Below are positions 1 through 8,256 of a stretch of 64,000 nucleotides of DNA, piece by piece. The notes under the pieces were generated by a model, which worked only from the letters and a program-made list of their open reading frames with translations, made no database searches and was not told the origin of the DNA. Position 1 is the first letter of the stretch. Each line of letters opens with the position of its first letter. Made by a program: the position numbers and the translations under genes. Source of the stretch: Clostridia bacterium (GTDB lineage: Bacteria > Bacillota > Clostridia > Christensenellales > Aristaeellaceae); assembly GCA_017936375.1 (NCBI GenBank), contig JAGBFR010000012.1, forward strand, positions 1-64,000. The letters are read 5' to 3'.

Positions 1-213
1 AATATCAGGCTTTTTTGTCAATAAAACTGTGATTTTATCTGCAAAAACAGCTTCCTAAACCCGCAAAGTTTGGGGGTTACGTGATGGAGAGACGAACAAA
101 ATGTTTACTCCAAACACGAACAACGACTTTGCACCAGCACAAAAACCATCGTAAGACAAGCCTCTTTATCCCGTCAGAGGCCAGGTCGTCCATCCTTCAG
201 ATGAATAAACAAC

Positions 214-245
214 GAGTCCATGAAGAAGCCTTTCTTCATGGACTC
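214..245 (-). terminator. Terminator of the AraC-family gene
   Basis: A perfect inverted repeat with 14-bp arms (GAGTCCATGAAGAA and its complement) and a 4-base loop lies 6 bases past the stop codon at 251. On the minus strand it is followed by a moderately T-rich stretch. The bases before it (1-213) are less GC-rich than the rest of the window, and I see no gene in them. Confidence 0.7.
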
Positions 246-250
246 ATTTG

Positions 251-1486
251 TTATGGATTCATCTGTTGTCTGTACTCCTGCGGGGTCATGCCGTAGGCTT
301 CTTTAAAGATGCGCGTAAAATACCGCCGGTCGACAAAACCTGTCTTTGCAGCAATGTCTGTGACCCTATCCTGCGTTGTTTCAAGCAGATGGCAGGCATA
401 CTCCATGCGGATCATCTGCTGATACTGCTTGATGGTCATGCCTGTCTGCTGATGAAAGAGATTGGAGAGGTACGCCGGTGTGGTATCGGCAAATGCAGCG
501 ATCTCCGGAAGGGAGACGTCCTTACCGATATTGCTGCGCAGGAAATATGCCGCATAGGCCACCGCATCGGACCACGCGCCTGTGCGCTGCACAGCGTGAC
601 ACAGGCGTGTCAGCACGGGAAGGATGGCTTCGCAGCATTCCTCAATGATGATATAGGAGGATGCGCTGCACAGTGCAGTCAGGTCGGTTTCGTCCTTTGG
701 AAGGTGAACGCTCAGGCGAATGGAAAGGAACTGCTTGATGTAGGAGAGTGCATCGCGGACGAGCTCCATGTCATAGCTGTGCTTGAGAAGGTCGAGGAAA
801 AGCTGCTCGGCAAGGGCGAGCATTTTGGCGTCCTCTCCCTGTGCGGCAGCACGGCACAGCGAGCGGGTCAGGTTCATGGCATCGCGATAGGTAGCGTTGT
901 TTTTGAGAGAGGCCAGCCGTTCGGCGGTCATCACGCCCGGGGTCATGCGGAAGAAGGAGGAGGCTTTGAGAGCTTCGGTTTGCAGGTAACCGTCACGGAC
1001 ACCCTTTATGCCTGTTACCGGTTCAGAAAGCGCTGTGGTGTTGCAATAGCGGCTTGTGTGCTGGGGAAAGTGGTGCTCATACTCCGCCTGAGTCGCTTTA
1101 TCAAACAACTCCGCGAGGGCAAGCGGAGAAATCCGGGAGGCATCTGTCGGCTGGAAGATAAGGCAGATTTCCTTTTCATCATCTGTAATCATGAACGGCG
1201 CACCCGTATAGCCGTTTGCCCTTAACATATTCTGGAGCTTTGGGGCGATGTGGAGTTCAAAGATGTCGCTATATATCTTTCCGTCGATCCCAAGCCTGTG
1301 CGTATATATGCGTTTAGGCAGACCAGTCTGGCATATATAGTATTCCATTTGCCCATCCACGCAGGCAAATGGAAACAGAGGTTCTTTCGATTCCGGATAA
1401 CTGTCTATCAGCAGCGGCATCAGGATGCTCCATATCCGCTGCTGTTCTGATGCGGCGTGATACATGGATTCAAGCAGGTTATTCAT
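251..1486 (-). CDS. AraC-family transcriptional regulator
   Basis: A 411-residue DNA-binding regulator. The last ~100 residues form the two helix-turn-helix units of the AraC/XylS family, with VSLPEIAAFADTTPAYLSNL as the first recognition helix region and TDIAAKTGFVDRRYFTRIFK as the second, ending in the usual GMTPQEYR. The N-terminal ~300 residues resemble a long sensor domain and lack a receiver motif. I chose the ATG at 1486 because GGAGGT lies 4 bases upstream; an in-frame ATG at 1516 has no such site. It is transcribed divergently from the secreted flavin reductase across 170 bp, so that gene is its most likely target. Family known, ligand unknown. Confidence 0.9.
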   Translation of the reverse strand: MNNLLESMYHAASEQQRIWSILMPLLIDSYPESKEPLFPFACVDGQMEYYICQTGLPKRIYTHRLGIDGKIYSDIFELHIAPKLQNMLRANGYTGAPFMITDDEKEICLIFQPTDASRISPLALAELFDKATQAEYEHHFPQHTSRYCNTTALSEPVTGIKGVRDGYLQTEALKASSFFRMTPGVMTAERLASLKNNATYRDAMNLTRSLCRAAAQGEDAKMLALAEQLFLDLLKHSYDMELVRDALSYIKQFLSIRLSVHLPKDETDLTALCSASSYIIIEECCEAILPVLTRLCHAVQRTGAWSDAVAYAAYFLRSNIGKDVSLPEIAAFADTTPAYLSNLFHQQTGMTIKQYQQMIRMEYACHLLETTQDRVTDIAAKTGFVDRRYFTRIFKEAYGMTPQEYRQQMNP

Positions 1487-1572
1487 AGGCACCTCCATTA
1501 TACCCATAGTATACAAGAGTTTTTATAAATGCGGAGGGGGAATTTCTTGCGATTCGAGAAAAATTGTCAATC

Positions 1573-1599
1573 TTGTTTTTTCTGATATCAAAATATAAT
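1573..1599 (+). promoter_or_regulatory. Possible promoter of the flavin reductase gene
   Basis: A perfect TATAAT at 1594-1599 lies in an A/T-rich stretch, with TTGTTT at 1573-1578 only 15 bases upstream. A better -35 match (TTGTCA, 1564) is too far away. The start codon is 57 bases downstream and AAGGAG precedes it. The weak spacing may mean that activation by the divergent AraC protein is needed; that is inference. Confidence 0.4.
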
Positions 1600-1656
1600 C
1601 TATTGTAAGATAGAAACCCCTATATATTGGGCAAAAATCGAAAGGAGAAAACAGAG

Positions 1657-3561
1657 ATGAAGAAATTCATGGCAATGCTGCTTTGCGCCATGATGCTGCT
1701 GTGCAGCGTCTGCGGCGCGATGGCAGACGGCATCACCACCACCATGACCGTTGAGTGGGACGGCGCGTACGACGTGGTCGTCATCGGCTTTGGCGGCGCT
1801 GGCGCAATTGCAGCCAAGAATGCGGCGGAAGCCGGCGCGAAGGTGCTGATCGTGGAAAAGGCTCCGGAGGGCAGCGAGGGCGGCAACACCCGTTTCTGCG
1901 GCCAGATGTTCGTTTACGGCAAGGGCAATGTGGAGGCGACCCGCGAGTACTACAAGGCGCTGGGCGGCAGCCGCGATATTCCGGAGGGCATCTTCAACGT
2001 TTATACGGAAAAGATCGCCAACATGGCGGAGATTGTTGCGGAAGAGACCGGCCTTGATCCGGCGAACTTCGGCGACGCCAAGGCGATTTCTACTGCCGTT
2101 ATTGCGTACAGCCCGGAGTATCCGGAGTTCCCGGGTGCGGAGTCCATTGAACTGTGGGCGACCCATCAGGACGGCATCAGCGACGGTTACCTCTGGACAA
2201 AGCTGCGCCAGAATGTCGTTGACAACAGCGAAAACATCGACGTCTGGTTTGAGTCGCCGGCCAAGCACCTGATTCAGGAGCCGACCACGGGCACCATTCT
2301 GGGCGTTCAGGTGGAGCGCGGCGGCGAGCTGCTCAACATCAAGGCCAACAACGGCGTCGTCATGGCGCTGGGCGGCTTTGAAAACAGCCAGGAAAAGGTG
2401 GAAACCTACCTCGGCCTGAGCAAGGTGGCCGTGCAGGGCAGCCTGTACAACACCGGCGACGGCATCGATATGGCGCTGGAAGTCGGCGCGGATCTGTGGC
2501 ACATGAATGTCTGGGAGGGCATGGGCGCTGCGCTTGGCGCGACCACCGTGTATCCGGGCGATGGCAAGCAGGTCAGCTACTATACCAGCTATATGCCGCC
2601 GTGCACGTCCGGCAGCGTGATGATGGTCGCGGGCGATGGCGCGCGTTTCATCAATGAGACTGAGTACACCCGTCATGGTCATATCAAGCATCACGATGCG
2701 TGGGAAAACCCGCATTATCCGCAGAGCATGTATCTGGTGATGAGCAACGAGAACTACCAGACCGCGCTGGCCTATCAGGTTGCGGTTCCGGCTGACGGCA
2801 GCTACACCTATTCCGGCAACACCGTCGAAGAGCTGGCTGCTGCCATTGGCGTGGACGCTGCGACGCTGGCGGATACCTTTACCAAGTTCAACAGCTACGC
2901 CGAGACCGGCATGGATGTGGAATTTGGCCGCAATGCGGAATCCATGAAGGCTTTCCCGGCCGAAGGTCCGTATTATGCGGTGGAGCTGGTTCCGCAGATG
3001 CTCAATACGCAGGGCGGCGCCAAGCGCAATGAGAACGCCGAGGTGCTTAATACCGAAGGCAACCCGATCCCGCACCTGTACTCCGCCGGCGAATTCGGCG
3101 GCATCTGCTCCCTGCATTATCAGGGCGGCGGCAACATCGCGGAGGTCATCATCTTCGGCCAGCTGGCCGGTCAGAACGCGGCTGCCGCAAAGGAAGCCCT
3201 GCCTGAGGGCCTTGTGACCGACGTGATGACGGACGCCAAGTATACCCCGGGCGTCATGACCGATATCGTGGTCGCCGATTACAGCCACATCGAGCTGGGC
3301 GAAAACGAGTACCTCGGCATTGGCGAGGGCGGCATGGGCGGCGTTGTCGTCTGCAAGGTCAAGATCGTGGACGGCAAGATCGAGGAGATCGAGGTCGTCG
3401 AGCACGCTGAAACCGCCGGCATCTCCGATCCGGCGATCGCCAACATGCCGGGCAAGATCATCGAGGCCCAGTCCGTCGAAGTCGATAACGTCTCCGGCGC
3501 GACCCTGACCTCCACCGCGATCAAGAACGCTGTAGCGGACGCGATGTCCAAGGCGAAGTAA
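1657..3561 (+). CDS. Secreted FAD-dependent reductase with covalent-FMN domain
   Basis: A 634-residue exported flavoprotein of the fumarate/urocanate reductase (FAD_binding_2) family. A signal peptide (residues 1-24, cleavage after AMA) precedes the FAD-binding Rossmann motif VVIGFGGAGAIAA at ~40-54. GARFINE is the conserved central motif. Residues ~540-634 are an FMN-binding domain carrying DNVSGATLT, the motif flavinylated on Thr (here Thr616) by ApbE/Ftp. Such secreted proteins pass electrons to small organic acceptors in anaerobic respiration. The loop that normally supplies a substrate-binding Arg reads HYQGGGN (His487), so the acceptor is probably not fumarate. The FMN domain is C-terminal, not N-terminal. 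Start chosen from AAGGAG before 1657. No ApbE gene in the window. Confidence 0.85.
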   Translation: MKKFMAMLLCAMMLLCSVCGAMADGITTTMTVEWDGAYDVVVIGFGGAGAIAAKNAAEAGAKVLIVEKAPEGSEGGNTRFCGQMFVYGKGNVEATREYYKALGGSRDIPEGIFNVYTEKIANMAEIVAEETGLDPANFGDAKAISTAVIAYSPEYPEFPGAESIELWATHQDGISDGYLWTKLRQNVVDNSENIDVWFESPAKHLIQEPTTGTILGVQVERGGELLNIKANNGVVMALGGFENSQEKVETYLGLSKVAVQGSLYNTGDGIDMALEVGADLWHMNVWEGMGAALGATTVYPGDGKQVSYYTSYMPPCTSGSVMMVAGDGARFINETEYTRHGHIKHHDAWENPHYPQSMYLVMSNENYQTALAYQVAVPADGSYTYSGNTVEELAAAIGVDAATLADTFTKFNSYAETGMDVEFGRNAESMKAFPAEGPYYAVELVPQMLNTQGGAKRNENAEVLNTEGNPIPHLYSAGEFGGICSLHYQGGGNIAEVIIFGQLAGQNAAAAKEALPEGLVTDVMTDAKYTPGVMTDIVVADYSHIELGENEYLGIGEGGMGGVVVCKVKIVDGKIEEIEVVEHAETAGISDPAIANMPGKIIEAQSVEVDNVSGATLTSTAIKNAVADAMSKAK

Positions 3562-3595
3562 GCCTTCCCCTGCGCAGCGACGCAATTATCATCAA

Positions 3596-3627
3596 CCCGG
3601 AAATCAAGCAGCAGCTCGATTTCCGGG
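3596..3627 (+). terminator. Terminator after the flavin reductase
   Basis: Arms CCCGGAAATC and GATTTCCGGG are separated by a 12-base loop and followed by a CTTCTTTTTG tract, 34 bases after the stop codon. This isolates the reductase from the GH35 gene. Confidence 0.7.
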
Positions 3628-3717
3628 CTTCTTTTTGTTTGCGCCCCTCCCCCCGCAGGATTCTCCCCTGCCTGCATCGAACTGAACGCATACCGCATCA
3701 TTCAAGGAGGACGGAGC

Positions 3718-5784
3718 ATGCACATCCGTTTTAATCCCTATACCCCCTCGCCCATCCTGCGCGGCCATCTGAAGGTCGGCGGCTCAAATCCGACGGGCGA
3801 GCGCATCGATGTGAACAGCCTCTATATCGAGCGCGGCGGCAAGCCGTGGATGCCCGTGATGGGCGAATACCACTTCGTCCGCGACAGCCGCAGCCGCTGG
3901 CGCGCCGAGCTGGCGAAGATGAAGGCCGGCGGCGTCAGCGTCGTGGCGACGTATCTGTTCTGGATCTATCACGAGGAGATCGAGGGCGAATTCGACTTTT
4001 CCGGCGACAGGGATATCCGCGCCTTCGTCATGGAATGCGCCGCACAGGGGCTTGAGGTGATGCTGCGCATCGGCCCGTGGGCGCATGGCGAATGCCGGAA
4101 CGGCGGCTTCCCGGACTGGCTGCTCGCCAAGGACTTCCCCCTGCGCGAGAGCAATCCCGGTTACATGCGCTATGCGCGCATCTGGTATGAGCGCATCTAT
4201 GAGCAGGTGAAGGGGCTGTTCTATCCGGACGGCGGCCCGATTATTGGCGTCCAGTTTGAAAACGAGCTGGTGGACAACGCCCGGCACCTGCTCGATCTCA
4301 AGCGCATGGCGCTTGAGATTGGCTATAACGCGCCCCTCTATACCCTCACCGGCTGGAACAGCCGCTACGGCGCGCGCATCCCCGTGGACGAGGCGCTGCC
4401 CGTCTTCGGCGCGTATGTCGAGGCGCCGTGGGCGGATCACCTTGAGCCTCAGCCGCTCTCCGCGCACTATGCCTTCGACCCCAACCGCAACGACGCAGCT
4501 GTGGGCATGGACATCATGCGCGATCATGCAGAGGACGGCTGGCGCCTGCCGTATGAGCGCTATCCCTTTGCCACCTGCGAGTTGGGCAGCGGCCTGCAGA
4601 ATACCCATCACCGCAGGCTCGTCATCCGCGGGATGGACGCCTATGCGATGGCCCTCGCCAAGCTGGGCAGCGGCAACAACCTGCCGGGCTACTACATGTA
4701 CCATGGCGGCACGAACAAGATCGGCCGTCTGAGCACCCTGCAGGAATCCCGCGCCACACATTATCCCAACGATCTGCCGATCCTCGATTATGACTTCATG
4801 ACCTGCCTCGGCCAGTATGGCCAGGCGCGGGAGCAATATGGTCTGCTGGCCATGCAGCATCTGTTCATTCAGGACTTTGGCTCCCGCCTCGCCGCCATGG
4901 AATATGTGCCGCAGGAGTCGCCCGTCCCCTGCACGGACACAGAGCGCCTGCGCTGCGCCCTGCGCACGGATGGAACCAGCGGCTTCGTCTTCGTCAATCA
5001 CTACCAGCGGCGCGCGCGCATCGCGGATATATACGGCGCAGAAATCCACGCGCTGGGCGTCGATCTTCCGGCGATGGACGTTGTGGGCGACGTCGCCTTC
5101 ATCCTCCCGGTCAGGATGGAGATTGGCGGCATCATGCTGCGCTGCGCCACGGCGCAGCCGCTCTGCAGGGCGGGGAACACCGTTTTCTTTGCGCAGATCG
5201 ACGGCATTCCCGCGCAGTACCAGTTCGACATGGCGGATGGCACGGTGAAGACCGTCGCCGCGCAGGCCGGGATGAACGCAGGCTTTGAGATAGGCGGCGT
5301 GCGCATCGTGACGCTCCCGTGGAATACGGCCAGATACCTGCGCCGGCTGAATGGGCAGATCATCGTCGGCGAGGGCTGCAACGTCTACGCGCTGGACGGC
5401 GCGCTTCACGCCATCGAGGACGGATCCTTCGCCTATGCCCGCTGGACGGGCGAGGGCTTTGAGCGCGCAGAGGTGCAGATCCCGTTTGAGCAGGCCGTGC
5501 TGACGCTCGAGCCGGCGGACGAGCCCTTTACACCGCCCTATGAGGAGGAACTCACCCTCGGCGGCCCGCGCAGGCGCTGGTGGCAGCGGATGGCCGTCTC
5601 CACGCCGGAGGGTCTTGTCGCCATCCATGGCGATTATGACGCCGCGCAGATCTACGCGGACGGTCAGCTCGCCGCGGATCACTTCTGCAACGGACAGCCG
5701 TGGCAGGTGCCCGCGTCGCTTCTGTACGGGCGCGAATGCTATCTGGTCATGTCCGAAAGGAAGGACGGCGTCTACTTTGAGTAA
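3718..5784 (+). CDS. Beta-galactosidase, GH35
   Basis: A 688-residue glycoside hydrolase of family 35, removing terminal beta-galactose, for example from galactan side chains of pectin. The TIM barrel is seen in residues ~30-360: a GPWAHGECRNGGFPDWLL-type strand motif (GH35 signature region), VQFENEL with Glu183 as the likely acid/base, and ATCELGSG with Glu288 as the likely nucleophile. Beta-sandwich domains follow. There is no signal peptide, so it should be cytoplasmic and act on imported oligosaccharides. AAGGAGG lies 7 bases before the ATG. It is a single-gene unit between two terminators. The exact linkage preference cannot be read. Confidence 0.85.
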   Translation: MHIRFNPYTPSPILRGHLKVGGSNPTGERIDVNSLYIERGGKPWMPVMGEYHFVRDSRSRWRAELAKMKAGGVSVVATYLFWIYHEEIEGEFDFSGDRDIRAFVMECAAQGLEVMLRIGPWAHGECRNGGFPDWLLAKDFPLRESNPGYMRYARIWYERIYEQVKGLFYPDGGPIIGVQFENELVDNARHLLDLKRMALEIGYNAPLYTLTGWNSRYGARIPVDEALPVFGAYVEAPWADHLEPQPLSAHYAFDPNRNDAAVGMDIMRDHAEDGWRLPYERYPFATCELGSGLQNTHHRRLVIRGMDAYAMALAKLGSGNNLPGYYMYHGGTNKIGRLSTLQESRATHYPNDLPILDYDFMTCLGQYGQAREQYGLLAMQHLFIQDFGSRLAAMEYVPQESPVPCTDTERLRCALRTDGTSGFVFVNHYQRRARIADIYGAEIHALGVDLPAMDVVGDVAFILPVRMEIGGIMLRCATAQPLCRAGNTVFFAQIDGIPAQYQFDMADGTVKTVAAQAGMNAGFEIGGVRIVTLPWNTARYLRRLNGQIIVGEGCNVYALDGALHAIEDGSFAYARWTGEGFERAEVQIPFEQAVLTLEPADEPFTPPYEEELTLGGPRRRWWQRMAVSTPEGLVAIHGDYDAAQIYADGQLAADHFCNGQPWQVPASLLYGRECYLVMSERKDGVYFE

Positions 5785-5841
5785 GGATAAGCCGCGCCCA
5801 TTCTGCGCTGCCGTCTCCCAGACTTTTCCATACAGAAAAAA

Positions 5842-5865
5842 GGAGCTGTCCCAGCGGACAGCTCC
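5842..5865. terminator. Terminator between GH35 and GH105
   Basis: GGAGCTGTCC and GGACAGCTCC arms with a 4-base loop, flanked by an A-run on one side and a T6 tract on the other. It can serve the two converging genes in both directions. Confidence 0.8.
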
Positions 5866-5879
5866 CTTTTTTATTTGCT

Positions 5880-7046
5880 TTACATCGCGTCGATCGCGGC
5901 GAGCGTCTCCTTTGCCGCCTCGCCGGCCTGCAGCAGCTCCGTATAGCACATCAGGAACGGCGCAAGGCCCTTCGCATCATTCTGCACGATGGGTTCGGAG
6001 ATATAGTACTCATAGCTGCCGTCGCGGCGGCGGTTATTCTCCGGGCCAAGGCCTGCGACGAGGCAGATGCCGCCCAGATTGAGCTTGCCGTCTGTCTCGG
6101 AGAGGTAGCGCCTGCAGATGCTCAGGAAGATCTTCGCGCCGACCTCGGCGTACTTCGCGTCCAGCATGCCAAGGCGCGCGCCCTTGAGGTAGAAATAGGC
6201 GATCATCGCCGAGCCGGAGGTCTCCGGATAGTTGCCCTCTCGGCCGATCTGATTGGGCACCTGATAGAGCATGTTCGTCTCCTCGTCGATGTAATCGAGG
6301 AGATTCTGCGCATGCTCGCGGGCAATGGCGATCATATCATTGCGGAAATCGTCGTGGCCGGGGGCGATCTCCGCCGTCACGTCGATCAGCGCCGCGCTGA
6401 ACCAGCCGAGGCTGCGCAGCCACGGATAGCGGGAGCGGCCGCTCTCATCCGCCCAGAAGGCCTTGCCGCTGGCGTCATAGCCGTGGCGGTAGAGGCGCAT
6501 CTCGGGATCATACATCTTCTCGCGCACGACGCGGAACTGATTGCGGATATCCTCATAGCCGCGGCAGTCCTCCATCTGCGTGGTATAGCGGGTATAGAAG
6601 ACCTGCGCCATGTACAGGCCGTCCAGCCAGACCTGATTGGGATAGATCTGCTTGTGCCAGAAATTGCCCTCATGCGTGCGCGGCTGGCGCAGAATCTGGC
6701 CATAGAGGGTGTCGATGGCCTTGCGGTACTTCTCCTTGCCGCTGAGCTGATAGACGTCAAAGAGCACGCGGCCCTCGCAGATGCTGTCGAGGTTGTACTC
6801 CACCTCGCTGAAGCCGCGCAGGCTGCCGTCCTCAAAGACGTAATGGTCAAGGAAACGCTCGGCGAACTCATAATAGCGCGCCTCGCCGGTGATGCGGTGC
6901 ATATTCAGCAGGGCGATCATCATGCAGCCGTCGATATAGTTCCAGCCATTCTCCTTGCCTGCGTTGATTTTCTCAATGTTCCACAGCGGCCTGTCCGGCG
7001 CGGACTCCGCCATCATACGCTCCACATAGCGCTCTATAATGTTCAT
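5880..7046 (-). CDS. Unsaturated rhamnogalacturonyl hydrolase, GH105
   Basis: A 388-residue (alpha/alpha)6-barrel enzyme of family GH105 (YteR/YesR type). It hydrolyses the unsaturated uronic acid from disaccharides made by rhamnogalacturonan lyases, releasing rhamnose. The family hallmark HKQIYPNQVWLDGLYMA spans residues 131-147; Asp142 matches the catalytic Asp of YteR. ENGWNYIDGCMM near residue 32 is the N-terminal substrate-site strand. No signal peptide is present, as expected for a cytoplasmic oligosaccharide enzyme. It has its own promoter and a GGAGG site. This is the clearest evidence that the strain consumes pectin RG-I. Confidence 0.9.
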   Translation of the reverse strand: MNIIERYVERMMAESAPDRPLWNIEKINAGKENGWNYIDGCMMIALLNMHRITGEARYYEFAERFLDHYVFEDGSLRGFSEVEYNLDSICEGRVLFDVYQLSGKEKYRKAIDTLYGQILRQPRTHEGNFWHKQIYPNQVWLDGLYMAQVFYTRYTTQMEDCRGYEDIRNQFRVVREKMYDPEMRLYRHGYDASGKAFWADESGRSRYPWLRSLGWFSAALIDVTAEIAPGHDDFRNDMIAIAREHAQNLLDYIDEETNMLYQVPNQIGREGNYPETSGSAMIAYFYLKGARLGMLDAKYAEVGAKIFLSICRRYLSETDGKLNLGGICLVAGLGPENNRRRDGSYEYYISEPIVQNDAKGLAPFLMCYTELLQAGEAAKETLAAIDAM

Positions 7047-7083
7047 GGGGGGTCATTCCTCCTTGCGTATCGATTGTGTATTC

Positions 7084-7112
7084 AGTATACCGTCTTTGGC
7101 TGCATATTGCAA
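7084..7112 (-). promoter_or_regulatory. Promoter of the GH105 gene
   Basis: On the minus strand TTGCAA (7107-7112) and TATACT (7084-7089) are separated by 17 bases, a good sigma-70/SigA match, 38 bases upstream of the start codon. Confidence 0.7.
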
Positions 7113-7140
7113 GAACACAGGCCCTTTTACGCTGTTCTCT

Positions 7141-8166
7141 TTATTCCATCAGCCAGCCCTGCACGCTGCCCACGCCCTCGACAAAGGGCGCGAGGTCGTA
7201 CTTCGTGTCGTGCTGGATCTGCCGCATGACCTGCGCGGCCTCCTCGCCGGCGGCCCAGTAGGGCTGGTAGTTGTTGCGGTCATAGGTGCCGGTGTTGATC
7301 GCCGGGAGGATCGTCAGCCGCTGCCCGGCGTATTTTCCCTCCTCAAAAGCCATCTCCACCTGCACCGCCATCGACTGCACCTGATCGCTCACGATCCTGC
7401 GGCTGCCGCCGAAGCAGAAATTGCCCAGCGAATAGACGATGTTGCGGTTTTCGTAGATCTCCACGCCCTGTATGACGTGCGGGTGATGCCCGATCACCAG
7501 ATCCGCGCCCGCGCGGATGGCGCTCTGCGCGTAGTGCCGCTGCTCGGAGGTGTGCTTTTCCCTGTATTCCACGCCCGCATGGATGCAGACCACGACCGCC
7601 GCGCAGCCCTGTTCCTCCTTCAGCGCGGCGATGATCTCGGGCATGCGCTTCTCCCTGTCGCTGTAGTAATTGGACAGGTAGCTCAGCACACCGATGCGCA
7701 CGCCGTTTTTTTCAAAGATATAGGCGTCGTCGTTGAGCGCCCAGCCGACATCCGCCGCCTCCAGCGCGGCCTTCGTGCTCGCCTGGCCGGGCTTGCCAAA
7801 GTCGTTGATGTGGTTGTTGCCCATGACGGCCAATTCCACGCTCGCCTCCCGCAGGATATGGGCATACGCCGTCGCCCCGCGAAAATTATACTTGCGCCCG
7901 CTCATGATGCCCTCGTCCGTATCGGCGAGCACGCCCTCAAGGTTGACGACCGTCAGATCGTCCGCGGCAAAGACGTCCCGCACGAGCCTGAAGGGATGTT
8001 CCATGCCCTCCTGCGCGATCACATTGGGGAAGGCGCGCTCATCGTCAAGCCAGTCCACGTCGCAGCCGAGCGTGCAGTCGCCGACGAAGGTCATGGTGAT
8101 CGTCTCTCCGAGCGCGGCGGGCGCGGCAAGGAGAAGAAGCAGCACAGCAAAAAGGCGTTTCATCAT
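7141..8166 (-). CDS. CapA-family secreted phosphoesterase-like protein
   Basis: A 341-residue protein of the PgsA/CapA family, calcineurin-like metallophosphoesterase fold, named for a role in poly-gamma-glutamate capsule synthesis. Visible metal-site motifs in order: FVGDCTLG, VVNLEGVL, GNNHINDFG, CIHAGVEY and GHHPHVIQG. A signal peptide covers residues 1-20 (cleavage ALG|E), so it acts outside the membrane. No capB/capC partners lie nearby, so a true capsule role is doubtful; many Clostridia carry solitary CapA homologues of unknown substrate. GGAGG precedes the start. It lies downstream of the secreted protein gene at 8257, after a terminator. Confidence 0.85.
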   Translation of the reverse strand: MMKRLFAVLLLLLAAPAALGETITMTFVGDCTLGCDVDWLDDERAFPNVIAQEGMEHPFRLVRDVFAADDLTVVNLEGVLADTDEGIMSGRKYNFRGATAYAHILREASVELAVMGNNHINDFGKPGQASTKAALEAADVGWALNDDAYIFEKNGVRIGVLSYLSNYYSDREKRMPEIIAALKEEQGCAAVVVCIHAGVEYREKHTSEQRHYAQSAIRAGADLVIGHHPHVIQGVEIYENRNIVYSLGNFCFGGSRRIVSDQVQSMAVQVEMAFEEGKYAGQRLTILPAINTGTYDRNNYQPYWAAGEEAAQVMRQIQHDTKYDLAPFVEGVGSVQGWLME

Positions 8167-8216
8167 GATGAAAATCCTCCCGGGGCAAGTATTCTGTGTG
8201 CATCATAGCATAATGA

Positions 8217-8244
8217 AAAGCCGTATGCAAGGACATACGGCTTT
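8217..8244 (-). terminator. Terminator of the two-component/secreted protein operon
   Basis: Arms AAAGCCGTATG and CATACGGCTTT with a 6-base loop, followed on the minus strand by T4. It lies 12 bases past the stop of the gene at 8257. Confidence 0.75.
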
Positions 8245-8256
8245 GCTGATGGTTGG

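Noticed and set aside
81-296. Short open frame at the left edge
   Set aside because: No ribosome binding site, composition unlike the neighbours, and it runs through the terminator of the AraC gene.
7141-8166. Capsule (poly-gamma-glutamate) operon
   Set aside because: Only the CapA-like gene is present; capB and capC-like genes are not adjacent.
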